From a bacterium (GTDB lineage Bacteria > BMS3Abin14), in the NCBI GenBank assembly GCA_020352595.1, contig CP070682.1, positions 1,593,744 to 1,607,683 on the forward strand: a DNA stretch of 13,940 bases, given 5' to 3'. The notes under the pieces are model-generated. The model was not told the DNA's origin. It worked only from the letters and a program-made list of their open reading frames with translations, and did not search any database. The translations under genes were made by a program, and so were the position numbers. Shown here piece by piece: positions 1 to 9,386 of this stretch. How positions within the stretch are numbered: position 1 is the first letter of the stretch; every line of letters begins with the position of its first letter.

Positions 1-2177
<2,177 letters not shown>

Positions 2178-2244
2178 CAACTCCCCCTTCCTGTGGACGG
2201 TCCGCACCCTCCACCCCGGCCTCGTCTCATTGAAGACCCGCGCC

Positions 2245-2259
2245 TTGACGAGCGCTCAA
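2245..2259. promoter_or_regulatory. Imperfect palindrome in the malic enzyme leader
   Basis: On the minus strand this reads TTGAGCGCTCGTCAA: TTGA and TCAA arms around an offset GAGCGCTC palindrome. It lies between the candidate promoter and the start codon, so it could be an operator or a small leader hairpin. Chance occurrence is quite possible in GC-rich DNA. Confidence 0.2.
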
Positions 2260-2295
2260 AAAGGGCTGACAGAATGCCTTATCACCATCTGCCCT

Positions 2296-2324
2296 ATTTT
2301 ACAACCTAACCACGATCCTGATAA
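2296..2324 (-). promoter_or_regulatory. Candidate sigma-70-like promoter for the malic enzyme gene
   Basis: Reading the minus strand, TTATCA (2324-2319) and TAAAAT (2301-2296) are separated by 17 nt. They match the -35 consensus at 4 of 6 positions and the -10 consensus at 5 of 6. The site lies in a locally AT-rich stretch and would give a leader of about 110 nt before ATG 2177. This is consensus matching by eye only. Confidence 0.35.
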
Positions 2325-2519
2325 AGGTGACTAAACCCCCTTGGCGGACCAGCGCGAATTCAGGACGCCCTTGCAGGGCCTTGGCTGGCTGCTGAAAAAC
2401 CCCTCAAAACGCAGCCTGACAGGGCGACGCGGGGGTCCCGCCATGGAGGGACCCAAATCCGAGATGAAAAACACGAAGGATTTGCGAGGGTTGCGCCGGC
2501 CGGCCCCAAGCAACCCGCC

Positions 2520-2550
2520 GCTGAAAAAGTCCACAAGGGACTTTTTCAGC
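2520..2550. repeat. Perfect 13-bp inverted repeat (terminator or REP-like element)
   Basis: GCTGAAAAAGTCC, a 5-nt loop (acaag), then GGACTTTTTCAGC: a perfect 13-bp stem. It lies about 95 nt past the stop of the larA-like gene. No T-run follows the stem, so it is not a textbook intrinsic terminator, although the A5/T5 tract is within the stem. A related GCTGAAAAAC sequence lies at 2391-2400. From memory, similar CTGAAAAAGTCC palindromes recur between genes in deltaproteobacterial genomes; I could not check copy number. Confidence 0.65.
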
Positions 2551-2593
2551 ACCCTGTCAGGGACACGGGGGCTCCGTGCAGACGGCGCCGTCC

Positions 2594-2608
2594 CGGGCTT
2601 CATGCCCG
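2594..2608 (-). terminator. Small GC hairpin after the larA-like gene
   Basis: CGGGC, loop ttcat, GCCCG: a 5-bp stem lying 36 nt past the racemase stop. A 12-nt palindrome GACGGCGCCGTC (2581-2592) follows immediately. Together with the longer hairpin further on, these may end transcription of the upstream gene run. No U-tract is seen, so the role is uncertain. Confidence 0.25.
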
Positions 2609-2644
2609 CCTCTCCATGCAACCGCCCCATCGCCCGTCCTCTAC

Positions 2645-3922
2645 TCAGGCCGTCCTCGTGACGGGGAGGGTGTCACCGGCGTCCGGCAGGATGACAGGGA
2701 CCGGCAGGCCTCCCAGGATCCGCTCTGCTTCACGGAGGGCTTCCTCCATGGTACCTGAGGGGATCATCCCCATCCGGTGAACGTCCCCGGGATCCAGTCT
2801 GCTGACGAGAATCGTTGTGGTCCTCCGTGTCCTCAGCCATGTTGAAAAAGCCGTCTGCCCGTTGATCTGGTAATCCTCCTCCAGACGCTGGAGCCACTGC
2901 TCTTCGGTGCGGCACCGGTCAAACCAGGAGAAGAAATCCCTGTGCCCCGCCCCTTCGGGACACTGGGCCGCCAGGATCACCACTCCCCCTGCCTCCGCGG
3001 CCATGTGGGCGGAAAACAGCCCCTTGTGGGCCTGGATGAAGTTGATATCCTTGGGAAACCCTCCGGCGCTGGCGATGACGAGCCTCGACGGATTTTTCAG
3101 CCTTCTCCTGTAATAGGCATCGTGGGTCCGACAGGCCTCGAGGTGGGCGGCGTCGCGTGCGCCGGCGCTGGCCCCGATGATACCGCCCCGCGGATCGGTG
3201 ACGACGTTAAGGACCATGTGGGGCGGAGCGAGGGCGCAAGCCTCCCTGATCACCCTCTGCACCGGATTACCCTCCAGGACGCCCGGAGCGAGGTCACCTT
3301 CCAGTTCCCCCCTCCTCCATGCCACCACCATCTTGTGGTGGCTCTCGCACGATTCCCGGCTGGAAACTCCCGGAAGAAGGGCCTTGCCGCCGCCTCCGTA
3401 GCCCGCGAAATAATGGTAGGTCACGTTTCCGGTAAGGATGACCCTGTCGGCCTGGGCCACTCGGCTGTTGATCTGAACGGGGATGCCGTTTCCCGTTATC
3501 CCGAGCCTGACGCACCCGCCGGGATCATCGGGATCGTGATTGACGACATCGTAGGTCGAAAGGATCTGCTCACCGACCAGGGTGGCGAGTTCGGCCTCGT
3601 CCAGTGAGCGGTGGATGCCGAGGGCCACGACTATGGTGACGTCCCCTTTCGCCACACCCATGGATCGCAATCTGTCAAGGACCAGCGGAAGGTACACACG
3701 GACGGACGCGCGGCGGGTCAGGTCGGGCACCACCACCGTGCAGCGGCACCCGGGTGAAAGGAAGTCGTGCAGCGAGGGAATGCCCAGAGGTTTTTCAAGG
3801 GCCCGCTGGACGACCTTCTCACCGTCCACCGGGTGGAATGGGCCCGGGGCTGTCCAGAGCCCCTTTCCCTCCCAGAGGTCTGTCAGGCGGATGCTCCCCT
3901 GGCCGTATGGCAGGTCTCTCAT
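2645..3922 (-). CDS. larA: LarA-family nickel-dependent 2-hydroxyacid racemase
   Basis: This is a 425-residue protein of the LarA (DUF2088) family, the length expected for lactate racemase. LarA interconverts D- and L-lactate with a covalently bound nickel pincer nucleotide; relatives act on other 2-hydroxy acids. The signature residues fall close to Lactobacillus plantarum numbering. They are DLTR at 67-70, His104 in GIHR, His170 in VTYHYFAGYGG, Lys180 in GGGGKALLPG (cofactor lysine, K184 equivalent) and His196 (H200 equivalent). An intact active site is therefore likely. It begins 16 nt after the stop of the substrate-binding-protein gene and is the last gene of that run. LarB, LarC and LarE, which make the cofactor, are not in the window. 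The true substrate may not be lactate, given the PdxA- and FAH-type neighbours. Confidence 0.9.
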   Translation of the reverse strand: MRDLPYGQGSIRLTDLWEGKGLWTAPGPFHPVDGEKVVQRALEKPLGIPSLHDFLSPGCRCTVVVPDLTRRASVRVYLPLVLDRLRSMGVAKGDVTIVVALGIHRSLDEAELATLVGEQILSTYDVVNHDPDDPGGCVRLGITGNGIPVQINSRVAQADRVILTGNVTYHYFAGYGGGGKALLPGVSSRESCESHHKMVVAWRRGELEGDLAPGVLEGNPVQRVIREACALAPPHMVLNVVTDPRGGIIGASAGARDAAHLEACRTHDAYYRRRLKNPSRLVIASAGGFPKDINFIQAHKGLFSAHMAAEAGGVVILAAQCPEGAGHRDFFSWFDRCRTEEQWLQRLEEDYQINGQTAFSTWLRTRRTTTILVSRLDPGDVHRMGMIPSGTMEEALREAERILGGLPVPVILPDAGDTLPVTRTA

Positions 3923-3938
3923 GGGGATTCCCGGCCGC

Positions 3939-5111
3939 TCAGAGCTCTCCGACGGGAAGTGGCCTGGCCGTGCGCCGGTCCTCCGGCCAGATGACCTCGT
4001 ACCGGTCTCCGAGCCACTGGAAAAGATACCCCACCGGACGGTTCTGGTTGTGGAACTCCCCCCACTGCTGGAAAGCGACGACCCCGTAAGGCGTCTCGAT
4101 CCTGGTCCTCTCCAGGGCTGTCCTCACAGCCTCCCTCTCGTTGCCCGTCCTGAGGGCTGCTGCGGCCACCAGGACAGCGGCGTACGCCTGTGCCCCGTGG
4201 TAATCCGGTTCCGTGCCGAAACGCTCCGTGTACCTCGCTGTGTAGCGGGCCGGTGCTCCTTCCATGGAGCCCCACCAGAGGGCCGCGTTGAAAACGCCCC
4301 GACATCCCTCGCCGCACTGCCTGAGGTCTCCAGCCAGGTAGGAATAGGGTGCGAGGCTGATAATGGGCGTCGAGGGCAGTTCCCTGCGCAGCCGCTCCAT
4401 TATCTTGGACGAATCCGGCGGAAAGGACGTGAGGAAGACGACATCCGGCTCCACCCTCTCAACGGCGTCGAACACCTTTTCGAGGTTCAGGGTCCCGAAA
4501 TCGTATCTCGATTCCGCTGCTACCTCCCACCCTGATCCCGCGGCAGCATCGCGCACCACCCGGGAAATGGCGTCGCCGAAGGACGAGATCTCCGTCACCA
4601 TGGCCACCTTGCGCGGCCGCACCACCTGCCTGACATAATCCAGCGCAGCCTCCGGATACCTTGACCTCGGGGGCGCTATCCTGAAGACGTGGCTTCTGGC
4701 CCGTGACGTAAGGGCGTCGTCAGCCCCGGTCACCGCAACGAAGGGCGTTCCCCGTCTCTGACAGACCTCAGCGGCAGCCCCCGTGACGCTGGAATTGACG
4801 CCGCCGAGGATCAGGGGATAGTTCTTGTCGCTTATGAAATGGTTGACGATGGCTGCGGCGTCCCTCGGCCGGTTGCCGGTGTCGCGTATGTCCAGTTCCA
4901 GCGCGGCTCCGCCCACCCCTCCCCTCCTGTTGACCTCCTCCAGGGCCATGAGCATGGAGTTCTTCTGCATGTGTCCGAAAACGGCGTTGGGCCCGGAAAG
5001 GGGCAGTATCACCCCCACAGCGACCGCCTCGGCCGCGGCCTCGACCGGCACCAGGGTCAGCCCCGCAATAACGATGAGTGTTGACAGGAGCCCTGTCGGA
5101 CGCTGGCTCAT
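3939..5111 (-). CDS. ABC transporter periplasmic substrate-binding protein, LivJ/LivK-like
   Basis: This is a 390-residue type I periplasmic binding protein of the branched-chain amino acid/amide family (Peripla_BP_6). The N terminus MSQRPTGLLSTLIVIAG, followed by a hydrophobic stretch and VEAAAEA, is a typical Sec signal peptide with cleavage near residues 27-29. The mature protein opens with VAVGVILPLSGPNAVFG, the family's usual first strand and ligand-loop region. ATG 5111 is chosen over an upstream GTG because it places the signal peptide at the terminus and forms an ATGA overlap with the pdxA-like stop, indicating translational coupling. No permease or ATPase genes accompany it here. The family binds amino acids, amides, aromatic acids and other small carboxylates, so the ligand cannot be read from the sequence. 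Two cysteines in RQCGEGC could form a local disulfide. Confidence 0.88.
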   Translation of the reverse strand: MSQRPTGLLSTLIVIAGLTLVPVEAAAEAVAVGVILPLSGPNAVFGHMQKNSMLMALEEVNRRGGVGGAALELDIRDTGNRPRDAAAIVNHFISDKNYPLILGGVNSSVTGAAAEVCQRRGTPFVAVTGADDALTSRARSHVFRIAPPRSRYPEAALDYVRQVVRPRKVAMVTEISSFGDAISRVVRDAAAGSGWEVAAESRYDFGTLNLEKVFDAVERVEPDVVFLTSFPPDSSKIMERLRRELPSTPIISLAPYSYLAGDLRQCGEGCRGVFNAALWWGSMEGAPARYTARYTERFGTEPDYHGAQAYAAVLVAAAALRTGNEREAVRTALERTRIETPYGVVAFQQWGEFHNQNRPVGYLFQWLGDRYEVIWPEDRRTARPLPVGEL

Positions 5112-6151
5112 GACGTGGTCCGCCGGTCCTTCACCCCGGCAAGGGCCCTGGCCAGCCACAGGGCTTCCAGCAGGCTGCCGGGATCTGCCAGCCCCTTGCC
5201 GGCGATGTCGAAGGCCGTACCGTGGTCCACCGAGGTTCGGATGATGGGCAGGCCCAGTGTGACGTTCACACCTGATTCGAAGGCCAGGAGCTTCAGAGGG
5301 ATGTGCCCCTGATCGTGGTACATGGCCACCACGGCGTCGAATTGCCCCCTGTGCATCTTGAGGAACACGACATCCGGAGGCAGGGGCCCGGATACCTTGA
5401 TCCCCCTGCTCAGGGCTTCCTCGATGGCCGGCCTTATGATCCGTTCCTCCTCCTGCCCGAAGATGCCGCTCTCTCCGGCATGGGGGTTGAGCCCCGCAAC
5501 ACCGAATTGAGGGTCCCTGAGGCCCATCCTCAGGAGGGCCTCGTGGCCAAGATCAAGGACCCTGAGGATCCTCTCCTTCGTAAGGGCGGAAGGCACTTCG
5601 GCCACGGGTATGTGCGTGGTGACGTGGAGGGCGCGCATGGCTCCGGCCGCCAGCATCATCACCGTGTCCGGAGCCCCTGTCCTTTCAGCCAGGATCTCGG
5701 TGTGTCCGGGGTACTTGTGCCCGGCGAGGAAGAGCGATTCCTTGTTGATGGGTGCCGTCACCACTGCGTCCACGAGTCCTTCCATGGCCATATCTATGGC
5801 TTTGACCAGACACTGGTAGGCGCACTCTCCGGCGTCGGGGCTCAGCCTGCCGAAGGGGATGTCATCCTGGGGGAGTTCCACCTGGAATACCGGGACCTCC
5901 CCGGTCCGGCCCACCACCTGCTCCATGGACTCGACCACCTTGTACTTCGTCGAACTTCCGGCCTTGCGGGCGCCGATCCTGAGCCTGGTGACATCTCCGA
6001 CCACCACCGAAGACCTGAGAAAGGGCTCATTTTCCAGGGCCAGGGCGATGATCTCGGGGCCGACGCCCGCGGCGTCGCCCATGGTGATGGCGAGGAGCGG
6101 CTCGGACTTACCGGCCTGAGGCCTCTTTCTTCCCGCTGACGTCCTGCTCAC
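5108..6151 (-). CDS. pdxA: PdxA/PdxA2-family NAD-dependent dehydrogenase
   Basis: PdxA oxidises 4-phosphohydroxy-L-threonine in pyridoxal phosphate synthesis. PdxA2 paralogues oxidise 4-phospho-D-threonate or D-erythronate in sugar-acid catabolism. The 347-residue protein has TMGDAAGVGPEI at 23-34, TAPINKESLFLAGHKYPGHT at 132-151, metal-ligand histidines at 180, 224 (NPHAGE) and 279 (YHDQGHIP), and RTSVDHGTAFDIAGKG at 305-320. The TAPxNKE, AGHxYPGHTE and QGHIPLKLL wording is closer to PdxA2-type sequences that I remember than to E. coli PdxA. The non-biosynthetic role is therefore plausible but unproven. GTG 6151 overlaps the upstream stop as GTGA, with GGAGG four nt ahead. The usual PdxA2 partner, a DUF1537-type kinase, is absent from the window. 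The basic N-terminal extension of about 17 residues is unusual and may be partly untranslated. Confidence 0.87.
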   Translation of the reverse strand: MSRTSAGRKRPQAGKSEPLLAITMGDAAGVGPEIIALALENEPFLRSSVVVGDVTRLRIGARKAGSSTKYKVVESMEQVVGRTGEVPVFQVELPQDDIPFGRLSPDAGECAYQCLVKAIDMAMEGLVDAVVTAPINKESLFLAGHKYPGHTEILAERTGAPDTVMMLAAGAMRALHVTTHIPVAEVPSALTKERILRVLDLGHEALLRMGLRDPQFGVAGLNPHAGESGIFGQEEERIIRPAIEEALSRGIKVSGPLPPDVVFLKMHRGQFDAVVAMYHDQGHIPLKLLAFESGVNVTLGLPIIRTSVDHGTAFDIAGKGLADPGSLLEALWLARALAGVKDRRTTS

Positions 6152-6948
6152 ATCCCCTCCCTGACCACTGGGTTCGTCAGGGTCCCTATCCCCTCCACGG
6201 TGACCGAGACCTCATCCCCGTGGGCCAGAGGCCCCACCCCCGACGGTGTGCCCGTGGCGATGACGTCACCAGGCATGAGCGTCATGGCAGCGGAAACGTA
6301 CTCGAGGATGGCGTAAGGGTCAAAGAGCATCGTGGAGGTGTGGTCGTCCTGTCGCACCCGGGAGTTCACAACGGTGGTGATCCTCACCGAGAGAGGGTCC
6401 ATTTCCGTTTCGATCCAGGGTCCCAGGGGACAGAAGGTGTCGAAGCTCTTGGCACGGGAGAACTGGACATCCTTCTTCTGCAGATCGCGGGCCGTCACGT
6501 CGTTGAGGATGGTGCAACCGAGAACGACGCCGGGAGCGTCACCGCGCGAGACCCTGCGGCAGCGCCGACCCACGACTAGGGCCAGTTCCCCCTCGTAATC
6601 GACCCGCTCAGACTCCGGCGGAAGGATGATGGCCTCTCCGTGGGGTATGACCGAAGATGGCGCCTTGAGGAATATCAGGGGCTCTGAGGGATACTCGTAA
6701 CCCATCTCTTCAATGTGACCCTTGTAATTAAAGCCCATGAGGACGATCTTTCCGGGGTCGGCCGGCGGGAGGATCTTCACCTCCCCGGGCGCGTACCTTG
6801 CCTTGCCCTCCGCGATCCCTTCCCAGGGCTCCTGAGTCAGCTCCAGGACACGATCCCCCTCGTGGATGCCCCAGAAGACACGCTGGACACCGCGGGGTCC
6901 GGGGAGGTCCCGTCCCTCACCGATGACACTAAAGCGCACCAGCCTCAA
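6148..6948 (-). CDS. Fumarylacetoacetate hydrolase (FAH) family protein
   Basis: This 266-residue FAH-family enzyme has the usual small N-terminal region plus a catalytic domain. The family covers acylpyruvases, 2-oxo-hepta-3-ene-dioate hydratase/isomerases, oxaloacetate decarboxylases and 2-keto-3-deoxy sugar-acid dehydratases, all using Mg2+ or Mn2+ on 2-oxo acids. Likely metal ligands are Glu119 and Glu121 in DYEGEL and Asp150 in ILNDVTARDLQ. KSFDTFCPLGPWI (167-179) and GDVIATGTPSGVG (227-239) are family hallmarks. TTG 6948 is preferred as the start because it gives MRLVRF, the common N terminus of the family; GTG 6939 is an alternative. It sits 48 nt after the aminotransferase gene and overlaps the next gene by 4 nt, making it the first gene of the coupled FAH-pdxA-SBP-larA run. 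Its exact substrate is not determinable. Confidence 0.88.
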   Translation of the reverse strand: MRLVRFSVIGEGRDLPGPRGVQRVFWGIHEGDRVLELTQEPWEGIAEGKARYAPGEVKILPPADPGKIVLMGFNYKGHIEEMGYEYPSEPLIFLKAPSSVIPHGEAIILPPESERVDYEGELALVVGRRCRRVSRGDAPGVVLGCTILNDVTARDLQKKDVQFSRAKSFDTFCPLGPWIETEMDPLSVRITTVVNSRVRQDDHTSTMLFDPYAILEYVSAAMTLMPGDVIATGTPSGVGPLAHGDEVSVTVEGIGTLTNPVVREGM

Positions 6949-6996
6949 GAACGCCCCCGATCCGGCGGCTGTAGGGTCGAAAAGGGCATACCGGAC

Positions 6997-8187
6997 CTAA
7001 TCCAGCGCCTCGATGGCGGCTTCGATCCTGTCGAGCCCCTTTTCGATGTTCGCCATGCTCGTGGCATAGGAAAGCCTCGCAAAATCGTCGGCACCGAAGG
7101 CGACGCCGGGGACCACGGCGACCTTGGCCTCGGTGAGCAGGTAGTCCGCGAAGTCGGCGGAGTTGAGGATCCTCTTGCCCTTGAACGACCGGCCGTAGAG
7201 TGCCGAGAAGTTGGGGAAAACGTAGAAGGCGCCCTTGGGCTTGAAACAGGAAACCCCTTCCATGGAGTTGAGCCTATCCACGATGTACCTGCGCCGCTTG
7301 TCGAATTCCGTGACCATCATGGCTACGAAATCCTGCGGGCCGTTGAGAGCCTCCTCGGTGGCGGGCATGCAGAAGGAAACGGGGTTGCTGGTGCTCTGGC
7401 TCTGGATGTTGTTCATGGCGGCGACGAGATCCCTGGGACCTGCGGCATAGCCGATCCTCCATCCGGTCATGGAATAGGCCTTGGACAGCCCGTTGACGAG
7501 AACCGTCTGCTCCTTCATTCCAGGCACCTGGGCGATGCTGAAGAACTCGAAGCCGTCGTAGACCTCCTTTTCGTATATCTCGTCGCTGATGGCCAGGATG
7601 CCTCTGCCCTTGATGAGTCCGGCTATCTCCTCGAGGCGCTTCCTCGGGATAGCCGCACCGGTGGGGTTGGACGGGCTGTTGATGACCAGAGCTTTGGTGC
7701 GCGGCGTGATGGCCTTCTGCAGGTCCTCCATGGTGGGGACGAATTCGTTGGCTTCCGTGGTCTCCAGGATGACCGGCGTGGCGCTGGCCAGGATCACCTG
7801 ATCGGGATACGACACCCAGTACGGCGCGGGGATGATCACCTCGTCGCCCTCTTCCACAAGGGCCTGGAAGATGTTGAAGAGGGTGTGCTTGGCCCCGCAT
7901 GAGATGATCACCTCGCCACGCTTGTACTCCAGTCCCTGGTCACGCTTGAGCTTGGCGATGACGGCGTCCTTGGCCTCCGGCGTCCCGGGAACGGGCGTGT
8001 ACTTCGTCATGCCGCCCCTGAGGGCCTTGATGGCAGCTTCCTTGACATTGTCGGGGGTGTCGAAGTCGGGCTCACCGGCCCCGAAACCCACGACGTCTAT
8101 GCCCTCCGACTTCATCTGCTTGGCCTTGGCTGTTATCGCCAGCGTCGGTGATGGTTTGATCCCTTTGACTCTCTTTGCCAGATCCAT
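6997..8187 (-). CDS. aspC: Class I aspartate aminotransferase (PLP-dependent)
   Basis: The enzyme transfers an amino group between aspartate and 2-oxoglutarate, linking oxaloacetate to amino-acid metabolism. It has 396 residues, full length for the Ib subgroup found in thermophiles and many deltaproteobacteria. GAGEPDFDTP (36-45), KYTPVPGTPE (62-71), Asn174 in SPSNPTG, Asp202 and Tyr205 in SDEIY, the PLP lysine Lys236 in NGLSKAYSMTGWRIGY, and a C-terminal arginine in FARLSYATS are all present. ATG 8187 has an AGGGGGG ribosome-binding site seven nt ahead. It follows pta by 129 nt. Related class I enzymes act on other amino acids (aromatic, prephenate), so specificity for aspartate is inferred from overall similarity. 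Confidence 0.9.
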   Translation of the reverse strand: MDLAKRVKGIKPSPTLAITAKAKQMKSEGIDVVGFGAGEPDFDTPDNVKEAAIKALRGGMTKYTPVPGTPEAKDAVIAKLKRDQGLEYKRGEVIISCGAKHTLFNIFQALVEEGDEVIIPAPYWVSYPDQVILASATPVILETTEANEFVPTMEDLQKAITPRTKALVINSPSNPTGAAIPRKRLEEIAGLIKGRGILAISDEIYEKEVYDGFEFFSIAQVPGMKEQTVLVNGLSKAYSMTGWRIGYAAGPRDLVAAMNNIQSQSTSNPVSFCMPATEEALNGPQDFVAMMVTEFDKRRRYIVDRLNSMEGVSCFKPKGAFYVFPNFSALYGRSFKGKRILNSADFADYLLTEAKVAVVPGVAFGADDFARLSYATSMANIEKGLDRIEAAIEALD

Positions 8188-8251
8188 TTTGTTTCCCCCC
8201 TGAGGTTGGGTTTCGGGCCGACCTTTTCCCGCGGCCCTGTGTCGTGAAAGA

Positions 8252-8269
8252 GCTAATGGCTAATGCTAA
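8252..8269. repeat. Short GCTAAT-type direct repeat
   Basis: gctaatggctaatgctaa is three near-copies of a 6-7 nt unit in the gap between pta and the aminotransferase gene. It is followed by a perfect 10-nt palindrome, gcggtaccgc, at 8271-8280. It is AT-rich compared with its surroundings. Its function is unknown; it could be a slippage-prone spacer or part of an upstream control region. Confidence 0.4.
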
Positions 8270-8316
8270 CGCGGTACCGCATCCCCTGTATCCCCGTCTT
8301 CTGCCCCCCGGGCCCC

Positions 8317-9369
8317 TCAATACCCCCACGCGGCCTGTATGGCGGTTATGGCCGTCACGTTGACGATGTCCTCCACCCGGCATCCCCTGGAGAGGTCGTT
8401 CACGGGCTTGCGCAGCCCCTGGAGTATGGGTCCTATGGCCCTGGTGTGGGCCAGACGCTCCACCAGCTTGTAGGCGATGTTCCCCGAGTCGAGATCAGGG
8501 AACACCAGAACGTTGGCCCTGCCCTCCAGCACGCTGCCCGGGATCTTTCTCTCGGCCACCTCGGGGACGATGGCCGCGTCGATCTGGATCTCCCCGTCCA
8601 CCTTCAGGCTCGGGTCCCTCTCCCTGACCAGGCGCGTGGCCTCGCGCACCTTGTCCACCCTGGGATGGCTGGCGCTCCCGTGGGAGGAGAAGGAGAGCAT
8701 CGCCACCCTGGGCTCGAGGCCGAGGAAAAAGACACCGCTCCTGGCTGAGGATATGGCTATCTGTGCGAGCTGGGAGGGCGTCGGATCCGGCACGATCCCG
8801 CAGTCTCCGAAAATGAAAACGCCTTTCTCGCCGTAATCGGTCACCGGCATGACCATGATGAAGCAGCTGGACACGACCTCGACGTCATCGGCCTTGCCGA
8901 TGACCCTGAGGGCGCTCCTGACGACATCGCCGGTGGTGTGGGTCGCGCCGGCCACCATGCCGTCGGCGATGCCGCTGCGCACCACCATGGCGCCGAGCAC
9001 CACGGGGTTTTTCACTTCCTCCTCGGCCTGATCTCTCGGGATCCCCCTGGCCTCGCGGATCCGGATGTAGGGCTCCTTCAGCTCCAGCAGGGACCTGTCC
9101 GAGGCCGGATCGAGCACCGTGATGTTGCCGATATCCAGATCCGCACCGGCCGCCGTGTTCCTCACGGCCTCGGTGTTTCCGAGGACGAGGGTCCTCGCCA
9201 GCCCCTCGGACCGCGCAACGACGGCTGCCTCCAGAACCCTGGCGTCGTCTGCCTCCGGCAGGACGATGGTCCTTCCGGCCTCCCTCGCCCTCCCGTGGAT
9301 GGCGCTGATGATGTCCTGTCCCAGACGGAGCGCGATGCCGCCGGGTTGCTCGCCCGGAGTGCTGTCCAT
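8317..9369 (-). CDS. pta: Phosphate acetyltransferase
   Basis: Pta interconverts acetyl-CoA plus phosphate with acetyl phosphate plus CoA; with acetate kinase this makes ATP from acetyl-CoA or activates acetate. The 350-residue length fits the short form, which lacks the N-terminal regulatory domain of E. coli Pta. Visible family segments are [16 protein letters not shown] (34-49), [16 protein letters not shown] (139-154), [15 protein letters not shown] (188-202), and the C-terminal run [16 protein letters not shown] (291-306), GPILQG and [10 protein letters not shown] (321-330). ATG 9369 has a GAGGGGGG site directly ahead and follows the coaD stop by 17 nt. No acetate kinase gene is in the window. 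Phosphate butyryltransferase is a relative, but the C-terminal [10 protein letters not shown] region favours Pta. Confidence 0.93.
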   Translation of the reverse strand: MDSTPGEQPGGIALRLGQDIISAIHGRAREAGRTIVLPEADDARVLEAAVVARSEGLARTLVLGNTEAVRNTAAGADLDIGNITVLDPASDRSLLELKEPYIRIREARGIPRDQAEEEVKNPVVLGAMVVRSGIADGMVAGATHTTGDVVRSALRVIGKADDVEVVSSCFIMVMPVTDYGEKGVFIFGDCGIVPDPTPSQLAQIAISSARSGVFFLGLEPRVAMLSFSSHGSASHPRVDKVREATRLVRERDPSLKVDGEIQIDAAIVPEVAERKIPGSVLEGRANVLVFPDLDSGNIAYKLVERLAHTRAIGPILQGLRKPVNDLSRGCRVEDIVNVTAITAIQAAWGY

Positions 9370-9386
9370 GTCCCCCCCTCGGGGCC

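Larger units (their letters stand above)
2178..2644. other. Intergenic region with inverted repeats
   Basis: This 467-nt stretch separates the larA-like gene from the malic enzyme gene and holds no convincing gene. It contains a GACGGCGCCGTC palindrome (2581-2592), a CGGGC/GCCCG hairpin (2594-2608), a long perfect hairpin (2520-2550), GGGTCCC/GGGACCC (2433-2439 with 2448-2454), CAAATCC/GGATTTG (2454-2460 with 2478-2484) and two near-palindromic CCTGnCAGGG units (2415-2424 and 2552-2561). Short overlapping open frames on both strands (up to about 106 codons) are low-complexity by-products of these repeats. The malic-enzyme-proximal part is AT-richer and holds a candidate promoter. Confidence 0.7.

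Noticed and set aside
2331..2630. 99-codon minus-strand frame in the intergenic region
   Set aside because: Its sequence is made by the inverted repeats (the hairpin itself encodes KKSLVDFFS). It has no ribosome-binding site of note, and several other frames here are equally open.
6715..7902. 395-codon plus-strand open frame opposite the FAH and aminotransferase genes
   Set aside because: It spans two well-identified genes on the other strand, has no recognisable domain, and its composition is that of an antisense mirror frame.
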